Shown: positions 46,071 through 55,036, counted from the first letter of the stretch. The stretch is DNA of 64,000 nucleotides from Prosthecodimorpha staleyi (GCF_018729455.1 NZ_JAHHZF010000004.1:340781-404780), one strand, 5' to 3'. Numbers and translations: made by a program. The notes: generated from the letters alone by a model not told the origin.

Positions 46071-46650
46071 AGCCGCATCCTGGAAGCCGACATCGCGCTT
46101 CAACTCGCCCGCGACGGCGAAAAGCGCGTTGCCAAGCTGAGTGCCAGCGGCAGCGCCTCGACGGTCGAGGCCAGTCGGACGGCGGCCGATGCGCTCAGGC
46201 TCGCGGCTGTCCGGGATGGCCTCGTGGCGGAGACCTGGCGGACCGAGATCGCCGCGCGCATGCGGTCGGCCGAGCGCAACGCGTAGATCGAGGGACTGCT
46301 GCAAGCGGTGGCCGGCTTCGAGGGCGAGATCGCCGCCAGCCGCAGCGCGGCACGGCGCCTCGCAGCGGCGATCGAGACCCATCGGGTGCGCGCGCCCGTC
46401 TTCGGGCGGATCGGCGATGCCCTGCCCCTGTCGCGCGGCGCCTACGTGGCGGAGGGGCAGCGCGTCGCCACGATCATACCCGAGGGCGGCCTGATCGCTG
46501 TCGGGGAGTTCGACCCTGCCGCCACGGTTGGCCGTATCCGGGCCGGCCAGCATGCAGTGGTTCGTCTCGACGGCTTTCCGTGGACCCGTTTCGGGACCGC
46601 GCCGGCCACTGTCACGAGGGTCGCCAGCGAGGTGCGCGACGGCCGCGTCC
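46071..46650 (+). pseudogene. HlyD-family membrane fusion protein remnant (type I secretion)
   Basis: A periplasmic-adaptor fragment in one frame: coiled-coil part ([18 protein letters not shown] ... WRTEIAARMRSAERNA), an in-frame TAG at 46284-46286, then QAVAGFEGEIAASRSAARRLAAAIETHRVRAPVFGRIGD and the barrel-sandwich part (GAYVAEGQRVATIIPEGGLIAVGEF). The N-terminal half, including the membrane anchor, cannot be found, and the beta-barrel end runs straight into exporter sequence near 46650, which implies a deletion. Not functional as it stands. Confidence 0.65.
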
Positions 46651-48187
46651 GGGCTCCCCTCGGCGACCTCGACGATGTGCTGCTGGCCTTCGGTTCCGCG
46701 CTTGTGCGCACCGAGCTCGACGGCCGCCCGGCCCTGTTCGCCCTCGTCGGCAGGCGCGGGCTGCACCTTCGCCTGATCGCGCCGGATTTCCGCGAGGTCC
46801 GGGTGCCGGTTGCCCGTATGCGGGACCTGATTGCCGGCCACCTGGAACGGACGGCAGCCGGTCAGGTCGATCGGGTCATCGAACGGGTCGGCATCCCTGC
46901 GGAACGGCGCGGAATTGTGCGCCGCGCGATGCTGCGCGAACGCTTGGGATCGGTTCCGATTGCCGGCCTGTGGACGCTGCGGCTTCCGCCCGAAGCGTCG
47001 TTGCATCGCCATCTCGCCGACGCCCATGCCTATCGCCGGCTGGCCCTGACCGTCCTACTGCTCGCCTCGGTCTTCAGCCTGGAGATTCTCGGGTGGATCC
47101 TGATCGGCTCCGCGGTTCTCGAGGGCCAACTCAATCTCGGCTGGCTTGCCGCCTGGACGCTGTTGATGCTCACCATGGTGCCGGCGCGGGCCGTCGGCGA
47201 GTGGATCGCCGGAACGCTGTCGATCGACCTGGCCGCGTTCCTGAAAGGCCGGCTGCTCGCCGGCGCGCTGCGTTTCGATGTCGATGCCGTCCGCCGCGAG
47301 GGTGCCGGCCAGTTGCTCGGCCGGGTGATCGAGGGGCAGGCCTTCGAGGCGGTCGCCATCGGCGGCGGGCTGGCGACCCTGACGGGATCGTCGAGATCGG
47401 GCTGGCCTTCTGGGTCCTGGCCAAGGGCGCGGGCGGCGGTCTCGAGTTCATGCTCCTCACCGGTTGGCTCGTCGTGGCGGGCGTCCTGGCGCTGCGGTCC
47501 TGGAACCGTCAGGCCGAATGGACCGCCAATCGTCTCGCCCTGACCGGCAACCTGGTCGAGCGCATGGTCGGCCATCGAACGGCGCTGGCGCAGGAGCAGG
47601 CCGGGCGGCGCGACAGGCACGACGACCACGCCGCCAACCACTACCTCGCCATGTCGTCGCGCATGGATGCCGCCGGCGGCAGGCTTCTGGCCCTGATACC
47701 GGGCGGCTGGCTGCCGGTCGGTCTTGCCGGCCTGCGCCGGCCTCACGCCGGTCTGGTCACGATCGATGGTCTCGATCAGGCGACGCTCGGCGACGGCTGG
47801 CGGCGCCTTGCGACCGAAGCGCCGCAGTTTCATGAGAATCACATTCTGACCGGCAGTCTCGCATTCAACCTGTTGATGGGGCGGACCTGGCCGGCGCAGC
47901 CGGCGGATCTCGCCGCTGCCGAGGCGCTGTGCCGCGAGCACGGGCTCGGGCTCGGCGAGCTCATCGACCGGATGCCGGCGGGCTTGATGCAGCCCGTCGG
48001 CGAGACCGCATGGCAGCTGTCGCAGGGTGAGAAGAGCCGTGTCCATCTCGCGCGTGCGCTGCTCCAGGGCGCGCCGCTGACCGTGCTGGACGAGAGCTTT
48101 GCGGCCCTCGATCCCGACAATCTCGAAAGCTGTCTGGCCGCGATCGACCGCAACGCCGGTGCCGTGCTGCTGATCGCCCACCCCTGA
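46651..48187 (+). pseudogene. ABC exporter (ATPase/permease) remnant
   Basis: Remnant of a peptide/protein exporter. It begins with an N-terminal accessory part (DDVLLAFGSALVRTELDGRPALFALVGRRGLHL) and two or three membrane helices (RRLALTVLLLASVFSLEILGWILIGSAV, LAAWTLLMLTMVPARAVGEWIAG). A frameshift at about 47385-47395 moves the reading to another frame (EIGLAFWVLAKGAGG ... ERMVGHRTALAQEQ). After LALIPGGWLPVGLAGL the rest of the membrane domain and the Walker A motif are missing. The ATPase end is intact: QLSQGEKSRVHLARALLQG signature and LTVLDESFAALDPDN Walker B. At least one frameshift and one internal deletion make it a pseudogene. Confidence 0.65.
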
Positions 48188-48340
48188 TCGCCCGCTGCGC
48201 CCGCCCGCCGCCGGACGGGCGGATCGCAGGTTCGGATCGATCCAGCGGCAATGCGCGCCCGGTTTCTGGACCGACGCACTCGGCTCGAACGGAGATCGGC
48301 CTGGTCGACCCGTCCTCGGCCGCACTAAGACGTTGGCGGC

Positions 48341-48928
48341 TCATTGGCCGCGCCGGATCCTGAAGCGGCAGATATGGGAGCCGCTTGCCGCCGCACAGTC
48401 GGTCTCGACGCAGCGGCAGGTCCGGTCGACCAGGGTGGCGTAGAGATGCCCGAACACGGCGGCGTTCCAGGCGCAAAGCGGCGTCGCCGCAGTCTCGCCG
48501 CGGATCAGCGGATTGTCGCGGATCTCGAAGGTCCAGGGATCCACGACCCGGAATTCCCCCGTCCCTGCGAAGGTCCAGGCGTGGCCGGCGATCGCGCGAG
48601 CCAGAAGCCGGGCCGAGAGCGGCGCCGGCAGGGCCTTCAGCAGCATTTGCGCCGGCTTCGGGATGCGATGGGCGAGGATGTAGTCCGCCGTGCCGCGCCC
48701 GGCCTCGGCGGCCATGCCGGCGGCCTGTCGGGGCATCAGGCGGCGCAACGCCCGGTGCAGGCCGGCCGCCTCGGTCTCCGGGATCATCCGGGTCCCGTCC
48801 GGGGTCCCCGCAAGACCGGCGGCCGCCAGCATCCGCCGCGTCCCCTCCGGCCCGTCCTGCCGGTCGATCACCGGCAGAAGCTGCAGGATGGCGTTGGGCC
48901 CGATCCGGTCCCGGCGCGCGGGCGTCAT
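48341..48928 (-). CDS. bchJ: bacteriochlorophyll 4-vinyl reductase domain protein BchJ
   Basis: V4R-domain protein of 195 residues linked to bacteriochlorophyll synthesis. It begins MTPARRDRIGPNAILQLLPVIDRQDG at ATG 48928, two bases after the bchE stop; a longer frame upstream is not used. The C-terminal V4R core ends CVETDCAAASGSHICRFRI with conserved Cys residues. BchJ was first described as the 8-vinyl reductase but later work assigns the main activity to BciA/BciB, so it may instead handle or chaperone the intermediate. The bchE-bchJ order is conserved in purple bacteria. Confidence 0.88.
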   Translation of the reverse strand: MTPARRDRIGPNAILQLLPVIDRQDGPEGTRRMLAAAGLAGTPDGTRMIPETEAAGLHRALRRLMPRQAAGMAAEAGRGTADYILAHRIPKPAQMLLKALPAPLSARLLARAIAGHAWTFAGTGEFRVVDPWTFEIRDNPLIRGETAATPLCAWNAAVFGHLYATLVDRTCRCVETDCAAASGSHICRFRIRRGQ

Positions 48929-48930
48929 GG

Positions 48931-50556
48931 TCAGGCCTGTTCGAGCTGCCGATCGCCGCCGCCGCAGGCCCGGACCTCGGCCCGATCCTTCATCTGCGAC
49001 CGAACGGCCTCCCGCCGCTCGGCTGCCCGCGCGGCGCGGTCGGCGGCGGCATCCCAGTCGTCGAGCTGCGCCTCGGCCAGCGTCCGCGTCTCGTCGAAAT
49101 GGAAGTCGACGGTCTTCTTGGTCTGCGGCCCCCAATAGCCCGCCTTGCCGAGATCGTAGAAGGTCCGCTGGAAGCCGGCCTTCAGGAAGGCATAGAGGCA
49201 GCCGAGCAGATAGCGGCGGCGGAACCCCGTACCGCGCCAGGGATAGTGGAACAGGGCCTTCTTCATGTAGAAGCGGCGGTAGTTGTTCATCACCCCGTCG
49301 AGCAGCTCGCCGCGCTCCATCGCCGCCGGCTTCATGATCGGTGTGACGAAGTTGTACTTGCTGAAGTCGAACACCTCGACCTGGTCCTTGATCTCTTGGA
49401 ACAGCGGGGTGAACGGCCAGGGCGTATACATCGACCAGTTGGCCAGATCCGGCTGCCAGTCCCAGGCCATCCGGTAGGTTTCCTCGAGCGTCTCGGGGGT
49501 CTCGTTGTCGAGCCCGACGATGAACTGCGCCTCGACCAGGATGTCGGCCTCACGCAGCAACCGGATCGCCGTCCGGTTCTCGTCGACCTTGGTCTCCTTG
49601 TTGAAGGTGTCGAGCTTCATCTGCGCCGCCGCCTCGGTGCCAAGGCTGACATGGACGAGGCCGGCGCTGCGATAGAATTTCAGCTCCTCGCGGTCGCGAT
49701 AGATGTCCGTGACCCGCGTGTTGATGCCCCATTTGACCCGGCGCGGCAGGTCGCGCGCGATCAGTTCCTGGCAGAAGGCGACGAACTTCTTCTTGTTGAT
49801 GGTCGGTTCCTCGTCGGCCAGGATGAAGAAGCCGACGCCGTGATTGACGACCAGATCCTCGATCTCATCGACCACGTCCTTCGGATCGCGCACCCGGTAG
49901 TCACGCCAGAATTTCCATTGCGAACAGAACGAACAGGTGAACGGGCAGCCGCGCGCCAGATTGGGGATCGCCACGCGGGTGCCGAGCGGGATGTAGATGT
50001 ATTTCTCCCACTCCAGAATCGACCAGTCCGGCTTGATCTTGGACAGATCCTTGACGGTGCTCGCCGCCGGGGTCGCCACGATCTCGTCGCCGTCGCGGAA
50101 GGCGAGACCCTTGATGGCACGCCGGTCGGCAGGCCAGCGGCCGTCGCGGATGGCGCTCATCAGTTCGGTGCAGATCTCCTCGCCCTCGCCGCGGACGATG
50201 ACATCGACCCACGGCGCCTCGCTCAGCACCTGCTTGTACATGAAGGTGGCGTGCACGCCGCCGAGGACCCGGACCGCGGCCGGCACGACCTCCGCGGCGA
50301 TCTTCAGCACGCCCTCGGCCTTGTAGATCGACGGCGTGATCGCCGTGACGCCGACGGCATCCGGTGCCAGCCGCGCGATCCGCCGCGCCAGCTCCTCGTC
50401 GGCGATGTCGTCGGTCATCGCATCGATGAAATGGATGTCGTCGAAGCCGGCCTGGCGCAGATGGCCGGTCAGGTAGGCGACCCAGGCGGGCGACCAGGTT
50501 CCGGCGATCTCGGCCCCGCCCGAATGGTAGTTGGGATGGACGAAAAGGATCCGCAT
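48931..50556 (-). CDS. bchE: anaerobic Mg-protoporphyrin IX monomethyl ester (oxidative) cyclase
   Basis: Radical SAM/cobalamin enzyme of 541 residues forming the isocyclic ring E of bacteriochlorophyll, with oxygen from water, under low oxygen. N-terminal B12-binding domain ([21 protein letters not shown]...GGVHATFMY); radical SAM motif [12 protein letters not shown]-terminal domain of the BchE type. Start ATG 50556 with GGGAGG six bases upstream is far better than the frame's upstream start at 50577. A perfect TGT-N12-ACA site lies just upstream. No aerobic cyclase (acsF) occurs in the window. Confidence 0.93.
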   Translation of the reverse strand: MRILFVHPNYHSGGAEIAGTWSPAWVAYLTGHLRQAGFDDIHFIDAMTDDIADEELARRIARLAPDAVGVTAITPSIYKAEGVLKIAAEVVPAAVRVLGGVHATFMYKQVLSEAPWVDVIVRGEGEEICTELMSAIRDGRWPADRRAIKGLAFRDGDEIVATPAASTVKDLSKIKPDWSILEWEKYIYIPLGTRVAIPNLARGCPFTCSFCSQWKFWRDYRVRDPKDVVDEIEDLVVNHGVGFFILADEEPTINKKKFVAFCQELIARDLPRRVKWGINTRVTDIYRDREELKFYRSAGLVHVSLGTEAAAQMKLDTFNKETKVDENRTAIRLLREADILVEAQFIVGLDNETPETLEETYRMAWDWQPDLANWSMYTPWPFTPLFQEIKDQVEVFDFSKYNFVTPIMKPAAMERGELLDGVMNNYRRFYMKKALFHYPWRGTGFRRRYLLGCLYAFLKAGFQRTFYDLGKAGYWGPQTKKTVDFHFDETRTLAEAQLDDWDAAADRAARAAERREAVRSQMKDRAEVRACGGGDRQLEQA

Positions 50557-50571
50557 GGCCTGCCTCCCGGG

Positions 50572-50614
50572 TGTCATTTAAGATTGACATTTGATGCGTC
50601 AATTCAATTTGACA
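50572..50614 (-). promoter_or_regulatory. tandem PpsR/CrtJ sites upstream of bchE
   Basis: TGTCATTTAAGATTGACA (50572-50589) is a perfect TGT-N12-ACA match. CGTCAATTCAATTTGACA (50597-50614) is a second site with one changed base in the left half. Their centres are 25 bases apart, and the region is AT-rich, directly ahead of the bchE ribosome site. PpsR/CrtJ represses photosynthesis genes under oxygen by binding paired sites of this kind. Confidence 0.75.
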
Positions 50615-50700
50615 CCAATCAAACACGGGTCGGGCCGGGCGCCTAGTACCGTCCATTGCGGACCTCCGGAGTCTCCGAGGCCGCCTTCCATGGTGGCGTT

Positions 50701-50979
50701 TCAGCCGTCCCGGCGCCGCCAGCGCAGGACCACCTCGCCGAGATGGGCGGCGAGGGCGAGGATCAGGCCGCCGGCGACCATGGCAGGGCCGGCACCGGTC
50801 AGGGCGGCCCTCAGCGCCAGGAGCAGCCCGGCGCCGGCGCCGGCATTGAACAGGATCGCGGCGACGCCCGGCCCGCGGCCAAGGCGCCGGCCGAGCCACA
50901 GCGACACGAGGGTTTCGAGGAGAAGGGCGGCGAGCGCCAGATCGGCCATGCGGCCGCCGGCGAACAGACTGTCGAGCAT
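50701..50979 (-). CDS. small hydrophobic membrane protein between pufC and bchE, unknown function
   Basis: A 92-residue protein with about three membrane segments: LALAALLLETLVSLWLG, GVAAILFNAGAGAGLLLALRA and MVAGGLILALAAHLGEVVL, ending in a basic tail RWRRRDG. AAGGAG lies five bases ahead of ATG 50979, which supports real translation. It lies between the photosynthetic reaction-centre operon and bchE, all on the same strand. I do not recognise a named family. Position suggests a role in pigment-protein assembly or simply a conserved passenger. Confidence 0.65.
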   Translation of the reverse strand: MLDSLFAGGRMADLALAALLLETLVSLWLGRRLGRGPGVAAILFNAGAGAGLLLALRAALTGAGPAMVAGGLILALAAHLGEVVLRWRRRDG

Positions 50980-51299
50980 GCCCGCTCCTTCGGAGTTTCA
51001 ATCGCCGCGGTTCGGCGCCCAGAGGTCGGCGCCCCGAGAGACGTCGCGCGCGGCGGCGTCATCGTCGGGCGGAGGCACGTCGCGCCCGCCACGGGCCGCC
51101 GTCGAGATTGCGCCAATCCCATGTTGAGGCCGGGACCGGACAGGAAGACGCCCCCCGGGGTTCAGGACCGGAGGGCGTCGCTTCGATGGCGGGTGACCAC
51201 CGTGCCGGAGGCATCGAGGGGGGTCCCGGCAGGTCCTGAACCGCGGGTGGCACCATGCTGGGAACGGTCCCGCCCCGCCCTTCGAAAGGAACCGCGCCG
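50980..51299. other. 320-base gap between pufC and the small membrane gene
   Basis: Apart from the hairpin at 51147-51179 and the ribosome site of the small membrane gene, I see no gene here. Open frames on both strands are Arg/Pro/Ala-rich and match no family. Confidence 0.5.
51147..51179 (-). terminator. hairpin downstream of pufC, probable puf operon terminator or mRNA 3' end
   Basis: GACGCCCCCCGG (51147-51158) and CCGGAGGGCGTC (51168-51179) form a 12-base-pair stem with one mismatch and a 9-base loop, about 120 bases after the pufC stop on the minus strand. Only a very short T-run follows. The surrounding 320-base gap (50980-51299) contains no other gene that I can support. Confidence 0.5.
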
Positions 51300-52322
51300 C
51301 TACTTCGGCGTGGTTTCGGTCGCCAGTGCCGGGCGATAGTCCTTCAGCATCGATGCTCCGAGCAGCGGCTTGTTGGCACCCTGGTGGCAGGTCTGGCAGT
51401 TGGCCTTGGCCGGGTCGCCGAGCGGACCCTTGCGGTTGTCGGGGAAGACCGCAGCCAGGAGCGAGATGTAGTCCTTGTTGACCTCCGACACCATGCGCAG
51501 CCCGTGCCAGGCTGTGACACGCTGCGGATTGCTTTCGCTCCAGTTCGAGAAGGAGCGGCTGTTGTGGCAGAAGTCGCAATTGACCCCGAGCGATTGCGAC
51601 AGATGGAACATCAGCGAGTAGGTCATCTCCGTGTCCTGGATCGACTTGGACATGGCGGGCGCCAGGGCGGAGGTGGTCTGCAGGCGGATCTTGCTCGGAT
51701 CGGTCAAAAGCGGAGTGAACGGATCGTCGTAGAGCGCCGTGATGCCGGCGGTCCAGGACGCCTTGTTCTTGCCCGTGCCGGTCGCCGCCATGCCCTGCGC
51801 CTCGGCCGGCCCCGGATTCTGCACCCAGCTATAGGCCGGGACGCCGTTGCCGCGGTGGCAGGTGTAGCAGGTCACGCCGACCTCGCCGACATGGGCCTTC
51901 CACTTCTCATTGATATGCTGCGTCATCTGGAACATGCGACGCGCGACGACCTTCTGGTACTTGGAGTCGTCCTCCATCTTGTCGGTGTTGTGGCAGAAGT
52001 CACAGCCGGCTTCGGGGGCGACCCATTCGTTGATCGCCAGCATGGTCCGGTTGAACTCCTCCTCGGAGAGGTCGCCGAGAACGGTGACGTTCTTGTAGAC
52101 CTCCTTGGCGCGCTTGCCCTCCTGCGAGGCGGGCGGCTGCGCTTCGGGAACCTGGTTGGCCGCGGCGAGCGCCGCGGTCTGCTTCGCGGTGGACAGCTGC
52201 ACCATGCCGGTGCCGCGATAGCCGCTTTGCTTGCTCTCGACCTGCTCCTTGCAGCCGGCGAGCAGGCCGGCGCCGAGAAGAAGCATCAGGGCGGCGGCGG
52301 CGCGTTTCGAGGATGGCGTCAT
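51300..52322 (-). CDS. pufC: photosynthetic reaction-centre tetraheme cytochrome c subunit
   Basis: Periplasmic cytochrome that re-reduces the special pair. 340 residues from ATG 52322, two bases after the pufM stop. A lipoprotein signal (RAAAALMLLLGAGLLAGC) suggests anchoring through a lipid-modified Cys. Four heme-binding CxxCH motifs are present (CDFCH, CYTCH, CDFCH, CQTCH), the full set. Met ligand candidates lie upstream of the motifs (RRMFQMTQHIN, YSLMFHLSQS). Its presence distinguishes this cluster from that of Rhodobacter, which lacks pufC and has pufX. Last gene of the puf operon. Confidence 0.95.
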   Translation of the reverse strand: MTPSSKRAAAALMLLLGAGLLAGCKEQVESKQSGYRGTGMVQLSTAKQTAALAAANQVPEAQPPASQEGKRAKEVYKNVTVLGDLSEEEFNRTMLAINEWVAPEAGCDFCHNTDKMEDDSKYQKVVARRMFQMTQHINEKWKAHVGEVGVTCYTCHRGNGVPAYSWVQNPGPAEAQGMAATGTGKNKASWTAGITALYDDPFTPLLTDPSKIRLQTTSALAPAMSKSIQDTEMTYSLMFHLSQSLGVNCDFCHNSRSFSNWSESNPQRVTAWHGLRMVSEVNKDYISLLAAVFPDNRKGPLGDPAKANCQTCHQGANKPLLGASMLKDYRPALATETTPK

Positions 52323-52324
52323 GA

Positions 52325-53290
52325 TCAGCCTCCAGCCGCCGGGTTGACCACCGGCTTGTCGGGAAGGGGATAGGCGGGGGCCACGCCGTGGTCGACGGCC
52401 CATTGGAACCAGTTGTCGACGACCGTGCCGGTGAGCAGGATGCCGATGCCGCCGGTGAGCGGGCAGAGCACCGCGAACCACCACGCCCAGCGATGGATCG
52501 ATTCCATCGTGGCGTTGAAGCCCATCGTCCAGCGCCAGAACAGGGCGGCCCGTTCGGCAGCCGTGCCGCGATCGACGATCTGCTCCAGTTCGCGTTCGCC
52601 GCCGTAGCGACCGACCGCCAGGATGGTGGCGCCGTGCATCGCGAAGAGCAGCGTCGAGCCATACAGGAAGGCGATCGAGAGGCAGTGGAACGGGTTGTAG
52701 AACAGGTTGCCGTAGCGGATCGAGAAGGCGGCCGTCCAATCGAGATGCGGGAAGATGCCGAAGGGCACGGCCTCGGACCACGAACCCATCATCAGCGGCC
52801 GGATGAAGCCAAGCACCAGGTAGAGCCAGATCGCCGCCGCGAAGGCCCAGGCGACATGGGTGCCCATGCCGAGGGCGCGAGCCCGGACATAGACGCGGAC
52901 CCACCAGAGCAGGATCGATGCCGTCAGGCAGAAGCCGGCGAGCAGCCACCAGCCGCCTTCCGCCATGGGCGGAATCGAGATGCCCCATTTCGGCGACGGC
53001 GGCTCAAGGGCGAGCCAGGGCAGCTGGCGGACGAACTGGATCGGATCCCAGTTCACCGACGCCCACATGTTGAGGCCGATGATCTCGAAGGCGGTGATGC
53101 CGAAGATCAGCGCGGCAAGGCCGGTCCAGCCGAGATAGATCGGGCCGATCTGGGCGTCGCCGAAGCGGCCGAGCAGATGGGAGAAGCCCATGCCGCCCTG
53201 GCGCGACCAGGCGGCGCCAGCGTCGATCACGCCCTCATAGGCGGGCCCGCGGGCCTGGACACGGGTAAAGATGTTGCGAAAGTCGCTCAT
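52325..53290 (-). CDS. pufM: photosynthetic reaction-centre M subunit
   Basis: M chain of the type II reaction centre, 321 residues, five membrane helices. N-terminus [20 protein letters not shown]; characteristic segments include [29 protein letters not shown], then [47 protein letters not shown], which hold the His ligands of bacteriochlorophyll and iron, and [38 protein letters not shown] precedes ATG 53290. The C-terminal tail after VDNWF is long, as in species whose reaction centre carries a cytochrome subunit. Follows pufL by 12 bases. Confidence 0.96.
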   Translation of the reverse strand: MSDFRNIFTRVQARGPAYEGVIDAGAAWSRQGGMGFSHLLGRFGDAQIGPIYLGWTGLAALIFGITAFEIIGLNMWASVNWDPIQFVRQLPWLALEPPSPKWGISIPPMAEGGWWLLAGFCLTASILLWWVRVYVRARALGMGTHVAWAFAAAIWLYLVLGFIRPLMMGSWSEAVPFGIFPHLDWTAAFSIRYGNLFYNPFHCLSIAFLYGSTLLFAMHGATILAVGRYGGERELEQIVDRGTAAERAALFWRWTMGFNATMESIHRWAWWFAVLCPLTGGIGILLTGTVVDNWFQWAVDHGVAPAYPLPDKPVVNPAAGG

Positions 53291-53302
53291 GTCCGGCCTC
53301 CC

Positions 53303-54127
53303 TCAGTTCCAGATCGGCAGGTCGAGCCACCAGCCCCACCATTCCGGCCATCCGCGCGTCCAGAGCGGGCCGCTGATGATGATGCAGACGGCGCTCCAGA
53401 AGCCCGCGCTGAGGGCGAGCAGGAGGCCGAGCCGGTGGATGCCGAGCGTGCCGATCGAATAGCCGATCGTGTCGCGGAAGAAGGTGTTCTCGTGCTCCGC
53501 GGTCTTCATCGCCTCGCCCTTGGGCGGGTTCGCAGCCGACAGGATCAACGAGCCGTGCAGCGCCAGCGCGAAGGTCGTCGTGAAGAAGAACGACACCGCG
53601 ATCATATGCGCAGGGTTGTAATGGAAATGGAGATACTGGTAGCCGACGTTGGACACCCAGTCCAAGTGGCTGAAGATCCCATACGGGAAGCCGTGTCCCC
53701 AGGCGCCGAGCAGGATCGGCCGGATCACCACCAGCGAGACATAGGCGAAGATCGCCACGCCGAAGGCGAAGGGCACATGATAGTCCATGCCCAGCTTGCG
53801 GCAGATTTCGACCTCGCGCAGCGCCCAGGAGACGAAGGAGCCGATGGCGCAGACCGTGATGATCTGCCAGAGCCCGCCTTCCTGAAGGGGTGCCAGGCCG
53901 AGGCCGTATTTCAGATCCGGCGGTGCGATCGAGATCTGCCAGATGTTCCAGGTCGGACCCAGCGCGGCGCCGTAGACGATCAGCGCGGTCCCGAGGGCCG
54001 CGAAGAAGATCGTGGTGACACCGAAGAAACCGACATAGAACGGGCCGACCCAGAAGTCGAAAAGGTCGCCGCCGACGAGCGTTCCTCCTCGGACCCTGTA
54101 TTTCCGTTCGAAGCTCAGCATGGCCAT
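53303..54127 (-). CDS. pufL: photosynthetic reaction-centre L subunit
   Basis: L chain of the reaction centre, 274 residues. Start ATG 54127 ([21 protein letters not shown]) with GGAGGG seven bases upstream; the open frame begins 21 bases earlier but lacks support. Family segments: [73 protein letters not shown] with the bacteriochlorophyll and iron His ligands, and the final [19 protein letters not shown]. Together with PufM it binds four bacteriochlorophylls, two bacteriopheophytins and two quinones. Confidence 0.96.
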   Translation of the reverse strand: MAMLSFERKYRVRGGTLVGGDLFDFWVGPFYVGFFGVTTIFFAALGTALIVYGAALGPTWNIWQISIAPPDLKYGLGLAPLQEGGLWQIITVCAIGSFVSWALREVEICRKLGMDYHVPFAFGVAIFAYVSLVVIRPILLGAWGHGFPYGIFSHLDWVSNVGYQYLHFHYNPAHMIAVSFFFTTTFALALHGSLILSAANPPKGEAMKTAEHENTFFRDTIGYSIGTLGIHRLGLLLALSAGFWSAVCIIISGPLWTRGWPEWWGWWLDLPIWN

Positions 54128-54216
54128 GAGGATGCCCTCCACCGGCAACGATCGGCCAGGCGGGCCGGCGTTGTCTTCTCGGGTTTGCGCGCGCAGCGGA
54201 ATTGCGGCGGATGGAT

Positions 54217-54243
54217 CGGCTGCCGGGGGCGATCCGGCAGCCG
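54217..54243 (-). promoter_or_regulatory. pufA-pufL intercistronic stem-loop
   Basis: CGGCTGCCGG-gggcgat-CCGGCAGCCG forms a perfect 10-base-pair stem with a 7-base loop, 11 bases after the pufA stop on the minus strand. In Rhodobacter capsulatus hairpins at the same place protect the short pufBA mRNA from 3' decay and so set the high LH1 to reaction-centre ratio. The same role is likely here. Confidence 0.7.
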
Positions 54244-54254
54244 TCCGGGACGGG

Positions 54255-54446
54255 TCAACCCACCAAAGCGGTCGGCGGGGTGATCACGTGCTGAATCTCG
54301 GCCGTCTTCTTGCGCGGGCCCTCGATCCAGTTGAACCGGTCCGTGCTGAGCAGGATGAAGTGAATCAGCACTGCGAGCACGAACAGGAAGGTGAACAGCG
54401 CGACGAGCGCCCGCCGGGGATCGAAGAGAAGCCAAATCTTGTACAT
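54255..54446 (-). CDS. pufA: light-harvesting 1 (LH1) alpha polypeptide
   Basis: Single-helix antenna polypeptide of 63 residues: [43 protein letters not shown]. The cytoplasmic [10 protein letters not shown] and the His of LIHFILLST (the bacteriochlorophyll ligand) are diagnostic of LH1 alpha. The periplasmic tail ([20 protein letters not shown]) is variable. GGAGA precedes ATG 54446. It lies 13 bases after the pufB stop. Confidence 0.95.
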   Translation of the reverse strand: MYKIWLLFDPRRALVALFTFLFVLAVLIHFILLSTDRFNWIEGPRKKTAEIQHVITPPTALVG

Positions 54447-54459
54447 GGTCTTCTCTCCT

Positions 54460-54684
54460 TCAGGTCAGGAACGTGGTCGCGTGCTGGGCGAGCCGCTCGG
54501 CTCCGTCGAGGAGCGTCGAGGCGTAGCCCTTCAGCGGGGGTAACCAGGGCCGCCACATCCAGACGAGCACATGGGCGACCACAGCGACCATCACGAAGCC
54601 GATGAAGCTCTTCATGAAGATGCCGTGGAATTCCTGTGCTTCCTGGTCGGTCAGCCCGGACAACGAACTTTTTGCCTCTGCCAT
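54460..54684 (-). CDS. pufB: light-harvesting 1 (LH1) beta polypeptide
   Basis: LH1 beta antenna polypeptide of 74 residues from ATG 54684 ([42 protein letters not shown]). Both conserved His residues are visible (EFHGIF and [15 protein letters not shown]), the second binding bacteriochlorophyll, with the Trp-rich end of the helix. GGAGG lies five bases upstream. The C-terminus (about 20 residues after PLKGY) is longer than in many LH1 beta chains. A longer open frame upstream is not coding. Confidence 0.95.
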   Translation of the reverse strand: MAEAKSSLSGLTDQEAQEFHGIFMKSFIGFVMVAVVAHVLVWMWRPWLPPLKGYASTLLDGAERLAQHATTFLT

Positions 54685-54764
54685 GTCGGCCTCCGCAAAT
54701 GTCTTGCCGTTGCCGCGCAGGCCCGCGCGGCTGGGTTCTGCCGCGCCGGACGTCCCGGAGCGGC

Positions 54765-54790
54765 ATTCGGTCGGGCGGTCCCGACCGAAT
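54765..54790 (-). promoter_or_regulatory. pufQ-pufB intercistronic stem-loop
   Basis: ATTCGGTCGGG-cggt-CCCGACCGAAT is a perfect 11-base-pair stem closed by a 4-base loop, between the pufQ-like gene and pufB. It would be a strong 5' structure for the processed pufBA mRNA and is a likely mRNA-processing or stabilising element. Confidence 0.65.
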
Positions 54791-54805
54791 TCTGGAGGGC
54801 TCGTT

Positions 54806-55036
54806 TCAGCCCATGAAACAGTAGGGGATGGCCGCGCGGGCCATCGACCGGGCACGCCCGACGAGGGAGCGCGGCCCCGGCGCGCCGGGCACGAGGCCGG
54901 CAGCTTCCAGGACGATCTGCCAGAGCGCGGCGATCAGAAAGACCGGGAAGGTCGCGAAGAACAGCACGCGATAGGCGGTGGCCTCGCGCTGGCGGCGCAA
55001 TTCGGGCCGGAGCCCGATCGGCAGGGCGGTGGACAT
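54806..55036 (-). CDS. pufQ: PufQ-like small membrane protein
   Basis: A 76-residue protein with a basic N-terminus ([16 protein letters not shown]), one membrane helix ([26 protein letters not shown]) and a C-terminal amphipathic part ([21 protein letters not shown]). Its position, directly between bchZ and pufB, is that of pufQ, whose product is implicated in bacteriochlorophyll biosynthesis and delivery. Sequence likeness to Rhodobacter PufQ is weak by eye, so the name rests mainly on position, size and topology. Confidence 0.65.
   Translation of the reverse strand: MSTALPIGLRPELRRQREATAYRVLFFATFPVFLIAALWQIVLEAAGLVPGAPGPRSLVGRARSMARAAIPYCFMG

Noticed and set aside
45800-46093. A 97-codon minus-strand frame upstream of the sigma-54 activator that looks protein-like ([15 protein letters not shown])
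   Set aside because: No ribosome site, no recognisable family and not in frame with the activator; it could be a remnant sensor fragment but cannot be supported as a gene.
52388-54283. A 631-codon open frame on the plus strand opposite pufL and pufM
   Set aside because: It is antisense to pufL and pufM, is rich in Arg, Asp, Glu and Gln as expected for a shadow frame in GC-rich DNA, and matches no family.
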